A stretch of DNA of 64,000 bases from Terriglobia bacterium (GTDB lineage Bacteria; Acidobacteriota; Terriglobia; JAIQFV01). Positions 56,437 to 64,000 of the stretch are shown here, in pieces. Each line of letters opens with the position of its first letter. The first letter of the stretch is position 1. The notes beneath the pieces were generated by a model, which saw nothing but the letters and a program-made list of their open reading frames with translations, ran no database searches and was not told the DNA's origin. Made by a program: the position numbers and the translations under genes. The stretch lies in assembly GCA_020072965.1 (NCBI GenBank), contig JAIQFY010000001.1:283792-347791 (forward strand), given 5' to 3'.

Positions 56437-57867
56437 ATGAATCATTCAGTGTCCATTAGTGTAATGGTTTTTCTCATGCTCGTTTCATCTTCGACAACGA
56501 GTCGGGCGCAAGGCTCCGACAACTGGTCTGCAAAAAAATCAGGATGGCAGCAATTGACTGAAGCCGATCGTGCCGTCATGGACTCCTTAGATGCAGACTT
56601 CAAAAGGTTCCTCAATGCATCGAAGACTGAGCTGATGGCAACCCGCGAAGCCATCCCCCGAGCGGAATCAGCGGGCTTTGAGCTCTTCTCGGAGAAATCT
56701 TCCGTCATTCCCGGCAAGAAATTCATTTTTAACAACCGGGATCGAGCGCTGATCCTGGTTGTCGTGGGGCGGGAGCCCTTCGCTTCCGGGCTTCATATCA
56801 TCGGCACACACATCGACTCGCCCCGGCTCGAACTCAAGGCCCGTCCTTTTGTATCCGCCAGCGGATTCACAATTTTCAAGACAACGTATCACGGGGGAAT
56901 CAAGAAGTACCAATGGGCAAACGTGCCCCTGGCCCTGGTCGGTCGGATTGATCGGAAGGACGGCACCCATATCGACGTGTCAATCGGCACCCAGGCCGGT
57001 GACCCTGTCTTCCTGATTCCCGACGTTGCGCCCCACGAAGATAGGGAAATGCAGGATCGAAAATACAACGAGGTGTTTAAGGGTGAAGAAATGGACCCGA
57101 TTGTGGGATCCATTCCCGGAGATAGCTCAACCCTCTCAGAGACGGTGAAGGCGGTCCTCAATAAGTACCATGTTGAGGAAGAAGATTTTGTGAGTGCGGA
57201 GCTTCAACTAGTGCCCGCCACCCCGGCCGCTGATGTCGGCATCGACCGCGGACTCACCGGCTCTTACGGACAAGATGATAAACTCAGCTCCTTCTGCGCC
57301 CTCCGAGCCTTGCTTGACCTTGAGACTATCCCGAGACACACCGCATTGATTTATCTCTCAGACAACGAAGAGAGCGGATCGGACAACAATACAGGCGCGA
57401 ATTCCACCTATCTCCGAGAGACCGTGGGACGTCTGCTCGAAGCGCAGTCACCCCACACTTTCAACGAAAACCATGTTCGAATCGCTCTGCATGCTTCAAA
57501 GGCCATTTCTGCCGACGTTAACCTGGGCTTGAATCCGATTTTCCCATCCACAGCCGAGGTCACCAACACGGCACGCCTGGGTTATGGCATCTCCCTTAAA
57601 CGTTATGGGCATGGTTTTGATGCCAATTCTGAGTTCATCGGACAAATCCGGAAAATCCTCGACGATCACCATATTCCCTGGCAAACGCAAACCCCCAAGG
57701 TGGACGTCGGCACAGGCGGAACCATCGGTCAATTCCTGTCCCGGGAGGAGATTGAGGTGATCGACATCGGCGTCCCGCTCTTGTCCATGCATTCTCCGTA
57801 TGAGATCTCCTCGAAGGTGGATGTGTTTAACTTTTGGCGACTAATGAAGGCATTCCTCATGGAATAA
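56437..57867 (+). CDS. M18-family aminopeptidase with a signal peptide
   Basis: A 476-residue dinuclear zinc aminopeptidase of family M18. Metal ligands are in IIGTHIDSPRLELKARP (His, with the catalytic Asp), SYGQDDKLSSFCAL (bridging Asp), YLSDNEESGSD (catalytic Glu and Glu ligand), KAISADVNLGLNP (Asp) and LLSMHSPYEISS (final His). The N-terminus is a signal peptide (VMVFLMLVSSSTTSRAQ), which is unusual because bacterial and yeast M18 enzymes are normally cytosolic. The remainder covers the normal family length. It may act on N-terminal Asp/Glu or other residues of peptides in the periplasm. Confidence 0.92.
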   Translation: MNHSVSISVMVFLMLVSSSTTSRAQGSDNWSAKKSGWQQLTEADRAVMDSLDADFKRFLNASKTELMATREAIPRAESAGFELFSEKSSVIPGKKFIFNNRDRALILVVVGREPFASGLHIIGTHIDSPRLELKARPFVSASGFTIFKTTYHGGIKKYQWANVPLALVGRIDRKDGTHIDVSIGTQAGDPVFLIPDVAPHEDREMQDRKYNEVFKGEEMDPIVGSIPGDSSTLSETVKAVLNKYHVEEEDFVSAELQLVPATPAADVGIDRGLTGSYGQDDKLSSFCALRALLDLETIPRHTALIYLSDNEESGSDNNTGANSTYLRETVGRLLEAQSPHTFNENHVRIALHASKAISADVNLGLNPIFPSTAEVTNTARLGYGISLKRYGHGFDANSEFIGQIRKILDDHHIPWQTQTPKVDVGTGGTIGQFLSREEIEVIDIGVPLLSMHSPYEISSKVDVFNFWRLMKAFLME

Positions 57868-57906
57868 GACAGGCGATTTATCCCTCAGGGGTTACGGGAG
57901 GTATTC

Positions 57907-58683
57907 ATGAGACTGGAAGATCAAGTGGCGCTGATCACGGGTGGCGGTAAGGGGATCGGACGTGCCATTGCCCTGGCATTCGCCCGCGAGGGCGCTTCCA
58001 TTGCCCTCTGCGGCCGGAACCGGAACCCGATGGAGAAGGTCGCTGAAGAATTGACCCGCTTGGGAGCTCAATCGGTGATCATCTCTTGCGACGTCTCGAG
58101 GGAGGACGAGGTGGCTCAAATGGTGGACGCCACTGCCGAGCGGTTTGGCGGGCTTACCATTCTCGTCAATAATGCGGGAGGTACAGGACCCACCGCTCCC
58201 GTGGCTCAAGTGACCTTGCGAGATTGGAACGAAACCCTGGAAACCAATCTGACGGGGGCGTTCTTGTGCTCCCGCGCTGCCCTCAAATACATGATCCCCC
58301 GTCGCCGCGGGAAGATCATCAATATTGCATCCATTGCCGGGACGATGGCCTATCCGCTGCGTGCACCTTATTCGGTTTCCAAATGGGGGATGCTGGGACT
58401 AAATCGAACTCTTGCAGCCGAGCTTGGAGAATTTAATATCCAGGTCAATGCCATTTGTCCCGGCCCGGTTCGCGGAGAACGGATGCAAAACGTCATAAAT
58501 CGCCGGGCGGCAGAACTGGGACAAAGCAGCGAGGAAGTCGCTCAGCATTACGTCTCTTCAACGGCACTGAAAAAATTTGTCGATCCGGAACACATTGCAG
58601 AGCAGGCGTTGTTGCTGGCGTCGGCCTCAGGGGACTCGACCACTGGACAGGTATTCACCATCGATTGTGGCTTTGCGCTTTAG
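57907..58683 (+). CDS. Short-chain dehydrogenase/reductase (FabG-like)
   Basis: A 258-residue classical SDR. Cofactor motif TGGGKGIGRAIALA (GxxxGxG), NNAGG, the active-site Ser in INIASIAG, Tyr155 and Lys159 (YSVSK), and NAICPGPVRGERM. C-terminal DSTTGQVFTIDCGFAL is usual for FabG-type 3-oxoacyl-ACP reductases. GGGAGG ribosome site, 7 bp spacing. It follows the M18 gene on the same strand by 39 bp. The true substrate (3-oxoacyl-ACP or other ketone) is not decidable. Confidence 0.93.
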   Translation: MRLEDQVALITGGGKGIGRAIALAFAREGASIALCGRNRNPMEKVAEELTRLGAQSVIISCDVSREDEVAQMVDATAERFGGLTILVNNAGGTGPTAPVAQVTLRDWNETLETNLTGAFLCSRAALKYMIPRRRGKIINIASIAGTMAYPLRAPYSVSKWGMLGLNRTLAAELGEFNIQVNAICPGPVRGERMQNVINRRAAELGQSSEEVAQHYVSSTALKKFVDPEHIAEQALLLASASGDSTTGQVFTIDCGFAL

Positions 58684-58833
58684 TGCCGTTCGAATCGAAC
58701 GACTCCGCAACAGCAAGTTCCCGGCTGGGGGACTGGGCAAGGCGGGAGAGTCACTCTTTCCCATGACTAGAGGCGTTCAGACCATCCTTGCCCTTCAGGT
58801 TCCATCCCATCGCCAGAAGAATCGGGCGCGCTC

Positions 58834-59379
58834 CTATGCCGGGCGGCCAGCCGCTTGTGTTCCCAGCAGACCCTTGACAGCAGTGAGGGCTTTGTCATAG
58901 TCGGGATGACTGGAAACTTCAGGAACATACTCGACATAGCGAATCGTGTCCTTGTCGTCGACCACGAAGATGGCGCGGCTGTCAATGTGAAGTTCCTTGA
59001 TCAGGGTTCCATAGGCTTCCGAAAAAGACCGATCGTAGTAATCTGAAACCACCTTGATTTTGTCGATCCCCGCAGCTCCACACCAGCGCTTTTGCGCGAA
59101 CGGCAGGTCGACACTCACCGTGATAATTTCCACCTTATCGCCAAGTTTTGCGGCCTCCTGATTGAATCGTCGCGTCTGCGCATCACAGACTGGCGTGTCA
59201 AGCGAAGGCACGACGCTAAACAGCCGGATCTTCCCTTGCGTGTCGTTAAGTGTAAAAGGCTGTAAGTCCTGGTTGCGCAGCGAGAAGTTCGGTGCCCTGT
59301 TCCCCACTTTCAATTCCGGCCCTATCAACGTCAATGGATTGCCTTTCATGGTCGTGGCTTTCGGTCGTTCTGTTGCCAT
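58834..59379 (-). CDS. tpx: Thiol peroxidase (atypical 2-Cys peroxiredoxin)
   Basis: A 181-residue periplasmic/cytosolic peroxiredoxin that reduces hydroperoxides with thioredoxin. The peroxidatic Cys65 is in SLDTPVCDAQTRRFN and the resolving Cys100 in AQKRWCGAAG, 35 residues apart, as in Tpx. The N-terminus MKGNPLTLIGPELKVGNRAP and VVPSLDTPVCD are diagnostic. AGAGGAG ribosome site. Convergent with the SDR gene. It extends the oxidative-stress theme of the preceding OsmC/ECF group. Confidence 0.95.
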   Translation of the reverse strand: MATERPKATTMKGNPLTLIGPELKVGNRAPNFSLRNQDLQPFTLNDTQGKIRLFSVVPSLDTPVCDAQTRRFNQEAAKLGDKVEIITVSVDLPFAQKRWCGAAGIDKIKVVSDYYDRSFSEAYGTLIKELHIDSRAIFVVDDKDTIRYVEYVPEVSSHPDYDKALTAVKGLLGTQAAGRPA

Positions 59380-59655
59380 AGAGATTTCTCCTCTCGGTAA
59401 TTTGGGTTAGAGGCGGCGGAGAGTCGCCTGTCCCGCCGGAATAACCCCGATTGAAAATAAATAGTCAGCGCATTTAGATTTTGAGTGATCATTCTAGACC
59501 TTTTCGTGGATTTTGCCAACTATCGTAGCGACAGGCTACTTGACATTCGGCCGTGGTCTAGCTATTTTGAAAGCCCTCAATACCAGGAACATCAAAAGCG
59601 CAGCGGCTGGCTGCAACGACACCCTCCCGAGCATCGAGGAGTCAGGAGTCACAGC

Positions 59656-59982
59656 ATGGCAGATTTGAAGTTAAATGACGTCAGAAAATATGCCATCGAA
59701 CAAGAGGCATCAATCTTCTTGAAGTCACCTTCTCATGACAGAGCGGCTGAAGTATCCAGTCATGGCCTTGTCCGCTGGGTCAGAACTGACGCGGAGAAAG
59801 GATCGGATTGGTTACTGGCCGCCGTCGACGACAGCTTCGATGAGATTCTTCGGGAGGCGGAAGAATTTGTGATTCAAAGACCCCAAGCCAAACCCTCAGT
59901 ATACACCCGTGAAAAGTTCACTGACCTCCTGGCTCCACCGCCTGGAGGTGCCGCCCCCGCGACCCATGGGGAAGATGAATAG
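59656..59982 (+). CDS. Unknown small protein
   Basis: A 108-residue soluble protein starting MADLKLNDVRKYAIEQEAS; AGGAG lies about 10 bp upstream, while the longer frame to 59485 has no ribosome site and a less regular composition. It shows an N-terminal helical region, a central VSSHGLVRWVRTDAEKGSDW segment and an acidic helix FDEILREAEEFVIQ, ending in a Pro/Gly-rich tail (PPPGGAAPATHGED). No family recognised. It lies 630 bp ahead of the ClpB-like gene with no clear link. Confidence 0.55.
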   Translation: MADLKLNDVRKYAIEQEASIFLKSPSHDRAAEVSSHGLVRWVRTDAEKGSDWLLAAVDDSFDEILREAEEFVIQRPQAKPSVYTREKFTDLLAPPPGGAAPATHGEDE

Positions 59983-60409
59983 GTAGTGGCATAGCTCAAA
60001 GGACTCCAACTCCCCCCTCATCGTCAGTTTCTTGACACTCCTCCGCTCATTGGAGCGCGCCCGTCTTCCTTATATTTATCGAGCCTGGACATCACTCCCA
60101 TCAGGTAGTTCTTCTACCCTCTCCTTGCTTTTTCCTAAACCACCGCATTCCGGGCTCCCGACTGCACAGCCAATCAACGGCCTCGGCCTTGGAGACTTGA
60201 CCTATTCGGACGAGCATAATGGAACTCATCGGAATGCGATCCTATAAGACTTGAAACCCCTGCAAGTTGCTTAATGAAAACCACCCTGACCGATTCTGAA
60301 TCGATGGAAATCCTTAAGGCTGCCCCAAATGTGCCACGTCTGGTTTCGCTCCAGGGTTAGAAAAAGATCTATGCGTAAAAAAGACTTTTTTGATCGAAAT
60401 GGATTATTT

Positions 60410-60430
60410 CTTGTATCGCAGAAATACAAG
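60410..60430. promoter_or_regulatory. Inverted repeat, candidate activator-binding site
   Basis: CTTGTAT (60410-60416) and ATACAAG (60424-60430) are perfectly complementary around seven bases, about 100 bp upstream of the sigma-54-like promoter, the usual range for a bacterial enhancer-binding protein site. Confidence 0.4.
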
Positions 60431-60523
60431 TGAATTATTCTGAAACAACATTTTCGGTGGTCTATATTGATGAATATTTTTTAAATGATTTTTCCTCATA
60501 GGTTTGAAGATAATAGATTGCTC

Positions 60524-60539
60524 TGGCATGCGGGTTGCT
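60524..60539 (+). promoter_or_regulatory. Sigma-54 (RpoN) -24/-12 promoter candidate
   Basis: TGGCATGCGGGTTGCT matches TGGCACG-N4-TTGCW with a single C-to-T change, and GG and GC are exactly 10 bases apart. The start codon of the ClpB-like gene is 73 bp downstream. Transcription start expected near 60550. Confidence 0.8.
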
Positions 60540-60611
60540 TAGACCTTCATCGAACTTCGGTGGATAGATTGACAGTACCCCAGTAAGGGTCAAGGTCAAA
60601 AGGAGTCCGCC

Positions 60612-61814
60612 ATGGAAATTCAAGCCACATCATCCCCGACCAACCAACTGTCCGAGCTTAACCCCGACCTGCGAAGCGTACAAATCCAGGACTTTGAAGA
60701 CAAGCTGCAGGATCGAGTTGTCGGCCAAGGGCGTGCCGTAAGGCGCATGTCAGATTTGTTTCAAATCTACCAGGCTGGCATGACGGTGCCCGGACGCCCG
60801 ATTGGAAACCTTCTCTTCTTGGGCCCGACGGGGTCAGGCAAGACGCGCCTCGTGGAAGCGGCTGCTGAAGTCTTGTTTGGCGACAGCAATGCCTACGTCA
60901 AGATCGATTGTGGAGAGTTTCAACACAGTCATGAGATTGCAAAGCTCGTGGGTTCCCCCCCGGGGTACCTGGGGCATCGCGAGACTCAACCGGCATTGAC
61001 CCAGGAAGCTCTCGATCGATTTCATACCGATCAGATGAAGCTTACCCTGGTCTTGTTCGACGAGATTGAAAAGGCGAGCGACTCGCTGTGGAAGCTCTTG
61101 CTTGGAATCCTCGACAAAGCGACTCTTACCCTGGGTGATAACCGTCGTGTCGATTTTTCGAAATGCATCATTGTCATGACCTCAAACCTCGGAGGTGGAG
61201 AGATCAGCCGCATGATGATGGGCACTGGACTAGGTTTTGCCACTGCACAACAGAAGTACGACTCGCCCGAAACGGACGATTTCGTATATCGAACGGCGCT
61301 GGATTCAGCCAAGCGGAAGTTCTCACCAGAATTCATGAACCGCATCGACAAAGTCATCGTGTTCCGTCCATTAAAGGCGGAGCACCTCTCAAAAATCCTG
61401 GATATCGAGTTGAGCTATGTGCAGCAACGCATTCTGAATTCACAGTCCGACAACAAGTTCGTCTTCCATTGCTCTGAGGCCGCCCGGGAATTCCTCCTCA
61501 AGGAAGGAACCGACCCGCAGTACGGCGCACGCCCTCTCAAGCGGACTATTGAACGACACATCGTATTCCCTCTGGCCAATCTAACGGCAACGAAGCAGAT
61601 CGGCTTGGGGGACTTCATCAAGGTGGACTACCGATCCCACTCCAACCGGCTTGTGTTCCTCAAGGCGCGGGAAGGTGCCATCATACACGCGCCGGCAGTC
61701 CAAACAGTGTCCGTGGAGAGCACAGCAGCCCAGGTGGCTGTGCCCACAACCGCAGATGCGGCGGCTGAGGAAAAACCCTATGTTTTTCCCTATTCGAAAT
61801 TGAAAGTTCAATAG
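60612..61814 (+). CDS. Orphan single-module ClpB/ClpA-like AAA+ ATPase
   Basis: A 400-residue protein containing only the second (D2-type) AAA+ module of Clp/Hsp100 proteins. Walker A GPTGSGKT (residues 71-78), pore loop GSPPGYLGHRE, Walker B TLVLFDEIEKA (Asp150-Glu151), sensor 1 IVMTSNLGG, arginine finger FMNRIDKV, and sensor 2 DPQYGARPLKRTIERH. The pore Tyr is kept. The Clp N-domain, D1 and the M-domain are absent; residues 1-35 and a low-complexity tail (about 350-385, Ala/Val/Thr-rich) are unassigned. AGGAG ribosome site, and a sigma-54-like promoter ahead. Could be an unfoldase with its own adaptor or a remodeller of a particular complex. Confidence 0.9.
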   Translation: MEIQATSSPTNQLSELNPDLRSVQIQDFEDKLQDRVVGQGRAVRRMSDLFQIYQAGMTVPGRPIGNLLFLGPTGSGKTRLVEAAAEVLFGDSNAYVKIDCGEFQHSHEIAKLVGSPPGYLGHRETQPALTQEALDRFHTDQMKLTLVLFDEIEKASDSLWKLLLGILDKATLTLGDNRRVDFSKCIIVMTSNLGGGEISRMMMGTGLGFATAQQKYDSPETDDFVYRTALDSAKRKFSPEFMNRIDKVIVFRPLKAEHLSKILDIELSYVQQRILNSQSDNKFVFHCSEAAREFLLKEGTDPQYGARPLKRTIERHIVFPLANLTATKQIGLGDFIKVDYRSHSNRLVFLKAREGAIIHAPAVQTVSVESTAAQVAVPTTADAAAEEKPYVFPYSKLKVQ

Positions 61815-61977
61815 GCCGGGAGGGCCATACGAATCCAAGGTGACACAGCAAAACGAATCAAGATTGCCGTTTTCGATACGATTTGCGCGCTGTGTCCCTT
61901 CCTCTGCCGCGACATTATCTTCCTTTCCCCTTACACCAGCCCTTCGAAATCCTATCCTATCGCCCCCAATCCTCAAG

Positions 61978-62006
61978 GCCCTGTAAGATCCGCTGAGATA
62001 CAGGGC
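61978..62006 (+). terminator. Hairpin downstream of the AAA+ gene
   Basis: GCCCTGTA (61978-61985) and TACAGGGC (61999-62006) are perfectly complementary with a 13-nt loop. It stands 164 bp after the stop codon; no T-tract follows directly, so terminator function is uncertain. Confidence 0.4.
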
Positions 62007-62274
62007 TTACAGTCGATCCCTTTTTCGGTTTCCTCCAACCAAAGAGACGCATAATTTGGGATGAAGTGAACTCCTCCTTCCTTTGTTATGAAGAGATTCA
62101 TTGTGTAAAGGGAAGCGCTAAAAATTCGAAGGTCCGTACGCGGGCGAATTGATAATCAGGAGTCAGACCAATATTTTTTCAATCACTTACGTGCTCAAGA
62201 TCAAAATGCACATTCTCAGCTGGCCAACTTTTATTAAACATTACCCAAAAAAAATCACTTGAGGGTATATTTTT

Positions 62275-62332
62275 GGAGACCCATTTTCACCCTTAATGGG
62301 CGGGAGAGATACCCGCAAAGGTGGGTCTTTCC
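62275..62332 (+). other. Possible structured RNA (three-way junction)
   Basis: GGAGACCCA (62275-62283) can pair with TGGGTC plus TCC (62322-62327, 62330-62332) leaving a two-base bulge. Inside lie two abutting hairpins: CCC-TTAAT-GGG (62290-62300) and CGGG-AGAGATA-CCCG (62301-62315). The layout looks like a small three-way junction RNA, but no known class matched by eye. Confidence 0.3.
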
Positions 62333-62457
62333 ACACTCATTCTGAAACACTGTAGCAGCGGAGTGGAATCGTCTGATACACCTGTACTCCCTCCACCCGT
62401 CCCTCCTCTTGCCCGCTCTGGCACTCTAATATCAGACTTTTACGGGAGTCAATCCTC

Positions 62458-62724
62458 TCAGATCTGCGTCTTGATGTGGCGCATGATGCCTATGCGGCAA
62501 TGAGAGTGTAAGCGATTGTATTCATGACCCCAATGCAATTCTTTGCGATGCTGTGGGGACGCCATTGATATGCCTGGCCATCGACTAAGAATCCTAATTC
62601 CAAGCCACCTCAATCTCCCTTCGTAATCAAATATTCCCGTCAACTGCCGTTTGGTACTTGACCTGCTAAAAAGTGTGCGTACTTCCAAGCCGCCCAGAAA
62701 TCTGGAAGTGCCTTTCAGGGCCAC
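62458..62724 (-). pseudogene. Possible remnant of an IS3/IS481-type transposase C-terminus
   Basis: The end of this frame, HRKELHWGHEYNRLHSHCRI followed by GIMRHIKTQI, resembles the transposase tail 'W..EYN..RPHSSLGY.TP..F' of DDE integrases. The rest of the frame does not, and no inverted terminal repeats are seen. Weak evidence for a decayed element. Confidence 0.3.
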
Positions 62725-62899
62725 CGCCGAGGTGGATTACCTCGTCCTCTTGTGCCCTCGAAGTGTGTCCAGCGGCTCCGGAATGTTTAAGAGGATCGGA
62801 AGGAAGATAAAACGAACTCATGAGGAAGACGGCAATGCAGGCCCTTACGATTAACGCTCTCGTAAATTAGAAAACCAAAGGTTAAAAAAGGAGACCTTC

Positions 62900-64000
62900 A
62901 TGAACATCAATGGGGTAGTAAATCTAGAAAGGCGAACCAGCCTCAAGAGGCAATTGACGTCACTCACAGTGGCGTTGCTGTTTCTTGCCTTACTGGCCTC
63001 GACCGGCACGGTCATGGCCCAGGGGCCAATTTCACCAACGCAGTTTGACATCACGGGCTTCCTCCAGGAGGCCACGCTGACCACGGCTGGTGACGCCCAT
63101 TCCGGCGGCACCCTGAAGGTCAACGGCCATGTGGTGATTGTGCCCCGGGAAACGATCGTGATTTTTCCCGCCAACGCGCTCACATGGGAGGAAGTCTTCG
63201 CTCAAGCCCCCGCTCCTTATACCGGAGTGGCAACGGGCATGGCTCGGGCCGACGTTCCGACACCCCTCACCACGTACGAGGTGGAGGCGGTGGGCAACCG
63301 TGTGGGTGACACCTACATTGCCGGGCTCATCTACATCTCCCAGCAGGGCCTGAACAACGGTGCGGGCTTCATCAACTTCATCGACTACAGCATCGGCGAG
63401 ATGCGAGTCGGCGGCGTGATCGGTGATTCGACAACCGGTAACCGGCTGCGCATCAACGACCCGACCGGAAAGTTCGGGCGGGTCTGACGGGTGCCTTTAC
63501 CGGAAGCTTCTCCACCAACGATCCGGTCGCTGCGCCGGGCGCATTCCCGGACGCGACCAAACAGGCGCCCTTCGAGGTGGGTGACTACATCAGCTTCGCG
63601 GGAACGCTTGTCACCGACGCCGCCACTCCCACCGCAGGACCGTGGCCGGCTAACGGAACCGCCGGCACTTACATTTCGGCGCACACCATCACCAGTAACG
63701 TCGCCATCTTCACCATGCCGGGAACCAATCCGGTCTATGTCGAGACCGATGTGTTCCTGATCGGTACCGGAGGACTGACCGTCCTCGGCGGCACCGAAGC
63801 GACGGTCCGAACGAGGTTCGAGGGAATGACGACCGACCCGACCCGGACCATCCACCTCTATGGAATCGATTTGAATGCCCTCACCGGAGCCACCTCCGAC
63901 CGTGACTGGGGCACCATCGGCGTAGATCCTGGCCCACCCGCGGGCGCGGTCAGAGGACGTTGGCGCTTCCGTCCCCCGTGTGCACCCTTTGGGACCGTTG
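62900..64000 (+). pseudogene. Secreted repeat-type protein, frameshifted and cut by the window edge
   Basis: AGGAG ribosome site, signal peptide (LTVALLFLALLASTGTVMAQ), then beta-rich domain sequence (GGTLKVNGHVVIVPRETIVI) to a stop at 63485-63487 after RINDPTGKFGRV. Reading from 63475 in the -1 frame restores sense without stop to 64000: RAGLTGAFTGSFSTNDPVAA, PFEVGDYISFAGTL, VYVETDVFLIGTGGLTVLGG, HLYGIDLNALTGATSDRDWG. So one base is missing near the GGGCGGG run at 63476-63482: a real mutation, a slippage site or a sequencing/assembly error. The full protein is large and secreted; no family recognised. Confidence 0.75.

Larger units (their letters stand above)
59983..60611. other. Long leader region with sigma-54-like promoter
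   Basis: No supported gene; the frame at 60032-60247 has no ribosome site. From about 60360 the DNA turns AT-rich. It contains the inverted repeat CTTGTAT-N7-ATACAAG (60410-60430) and the promoter at 60524. Confidence 0.6.
61815..62899. other. Gene-poor stretch with hairpin, structured element and possible transposase remnant
   Basis: About 1.1 kb without a convincing gene. It contains the hairpin at 61978-62006, a possible three-way-junction RNA at 62275-62332 and a short frame at 62458-62724 that may be transposase debris. Confidence 0.55.

Noticed and set aside
58687..58701. CGTTCG-AAT-CGAACG hairpin after the SDR gene as a terminator
   Set aside because: Only six base pairs and no T-tract; too common to call.
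62652..62667. A third sigma-54-like match, TGGTACTTGACCTGCT
   Set aside because: Spacing is right but the -24 C and the -12 TTGC are both altered, and it is 230 bp from the next gene.
63491..63760. 89-codon frame after the frameshift
   Set aside because: It is in the original frame, whereas the coherent continuation of the secreted protein is in the -1 frame.

Overview
The window looks like chromosomal DNA of a free-living member of the Acidobacteriota (inference). The strongest marker is a PadR-type regulator followed by two ~900-residue permeases of the 'acidobacterial duplicated orphan permease' (ADOP) type, each with the characteristic N-terminal prefix domain. Moderately high G+C, many secreted peptidases and hydrolases, and abundant palindromic intergenic repeats agree with this. 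There is no phage, CRISPR array or intact insertion sequence.

Layout. 1-8661: histidine degradation (hutU cut by the left edge, hutI, ftcD), interrupted by an active/inactive M16 peptidase pair, a pterin-4a-carbinolamine dehydratase and an FmdB-type zinc ribbon. 8662-13284: a self-processing P1/DmpA peptidase, an S9 peptidase fused to a formylglycine-generating-enzyme-like domain, and a small membrane protein. 13520-17461: cell-wall amidase, GerMN protein, rph, rdgB and tRNA-Pro(TGG). 17863-26856: DinB/maleylpyruvate-isomerase-like protein, a secreted unknown, a tiny membrane protein with a strong terminator, padR plus two ADOP permeases, and a recombinase-domain protein. 26857-28478: gene-poor, AT-rich in part, with one small gene behind a sigma-54-like promoter. 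28479-36349: a secreted DUF11/BACON-like protein, a nucleotide-sugar dehydrogenase, and a LysR regulator divergent from a two-gene 2-oxoacid:ferredoxin oxidoreductase. 36753-45925: mostly minus-strand genes (SGNH hydrolase, TPR protein, QueC-like protein, methyltransferase, glycosyltransferase, MmcQ/YjbR-like protein, secreted amidohydrolase, PLP decarboxylase). 46277-52195: a complete tripartite RND efflux operon. 52260-59379: thiol, metal and oxidative-stress genes (two OsmC proteins, Met/His-rich protein, DUF2892, zinc-finger anti-sigma-like protein, ECF sigma factor, FmdB protein, thiol peroxidase) with a secreted M18 aminopeptidase and an SDR reductase. 59656-64000: an unknown small protein, an orphan ClpB-like AAA+ ATPase behind an excellent sigma-54-like promoter, a gene-poor stretch, and a secreted protein broken by a frameshift and running off the right edge.

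How the genes fit together. hutU, hutI and ftcD give histidine catabolism by the formimidoyl-tetrahydrofolate route; hutH is not in the window. The extracytoplasmic peptidases (M16 pair, P1, S9, M18, amidohydrolase) suggest a scavenger of peptides. The most noteworthy signals are the two sigma-54-like promoters of near-identical form ahead of uncharacterised genes, the S9-FGE fusion, a 28-residue membrane protein whose stop is UGA followed by a hairpin at selenocysteine-insertion distance, a possible three-way-junction RNA near 62.3 kb, and a set of long intergenic palindromes sharing one architecture but different sequences.
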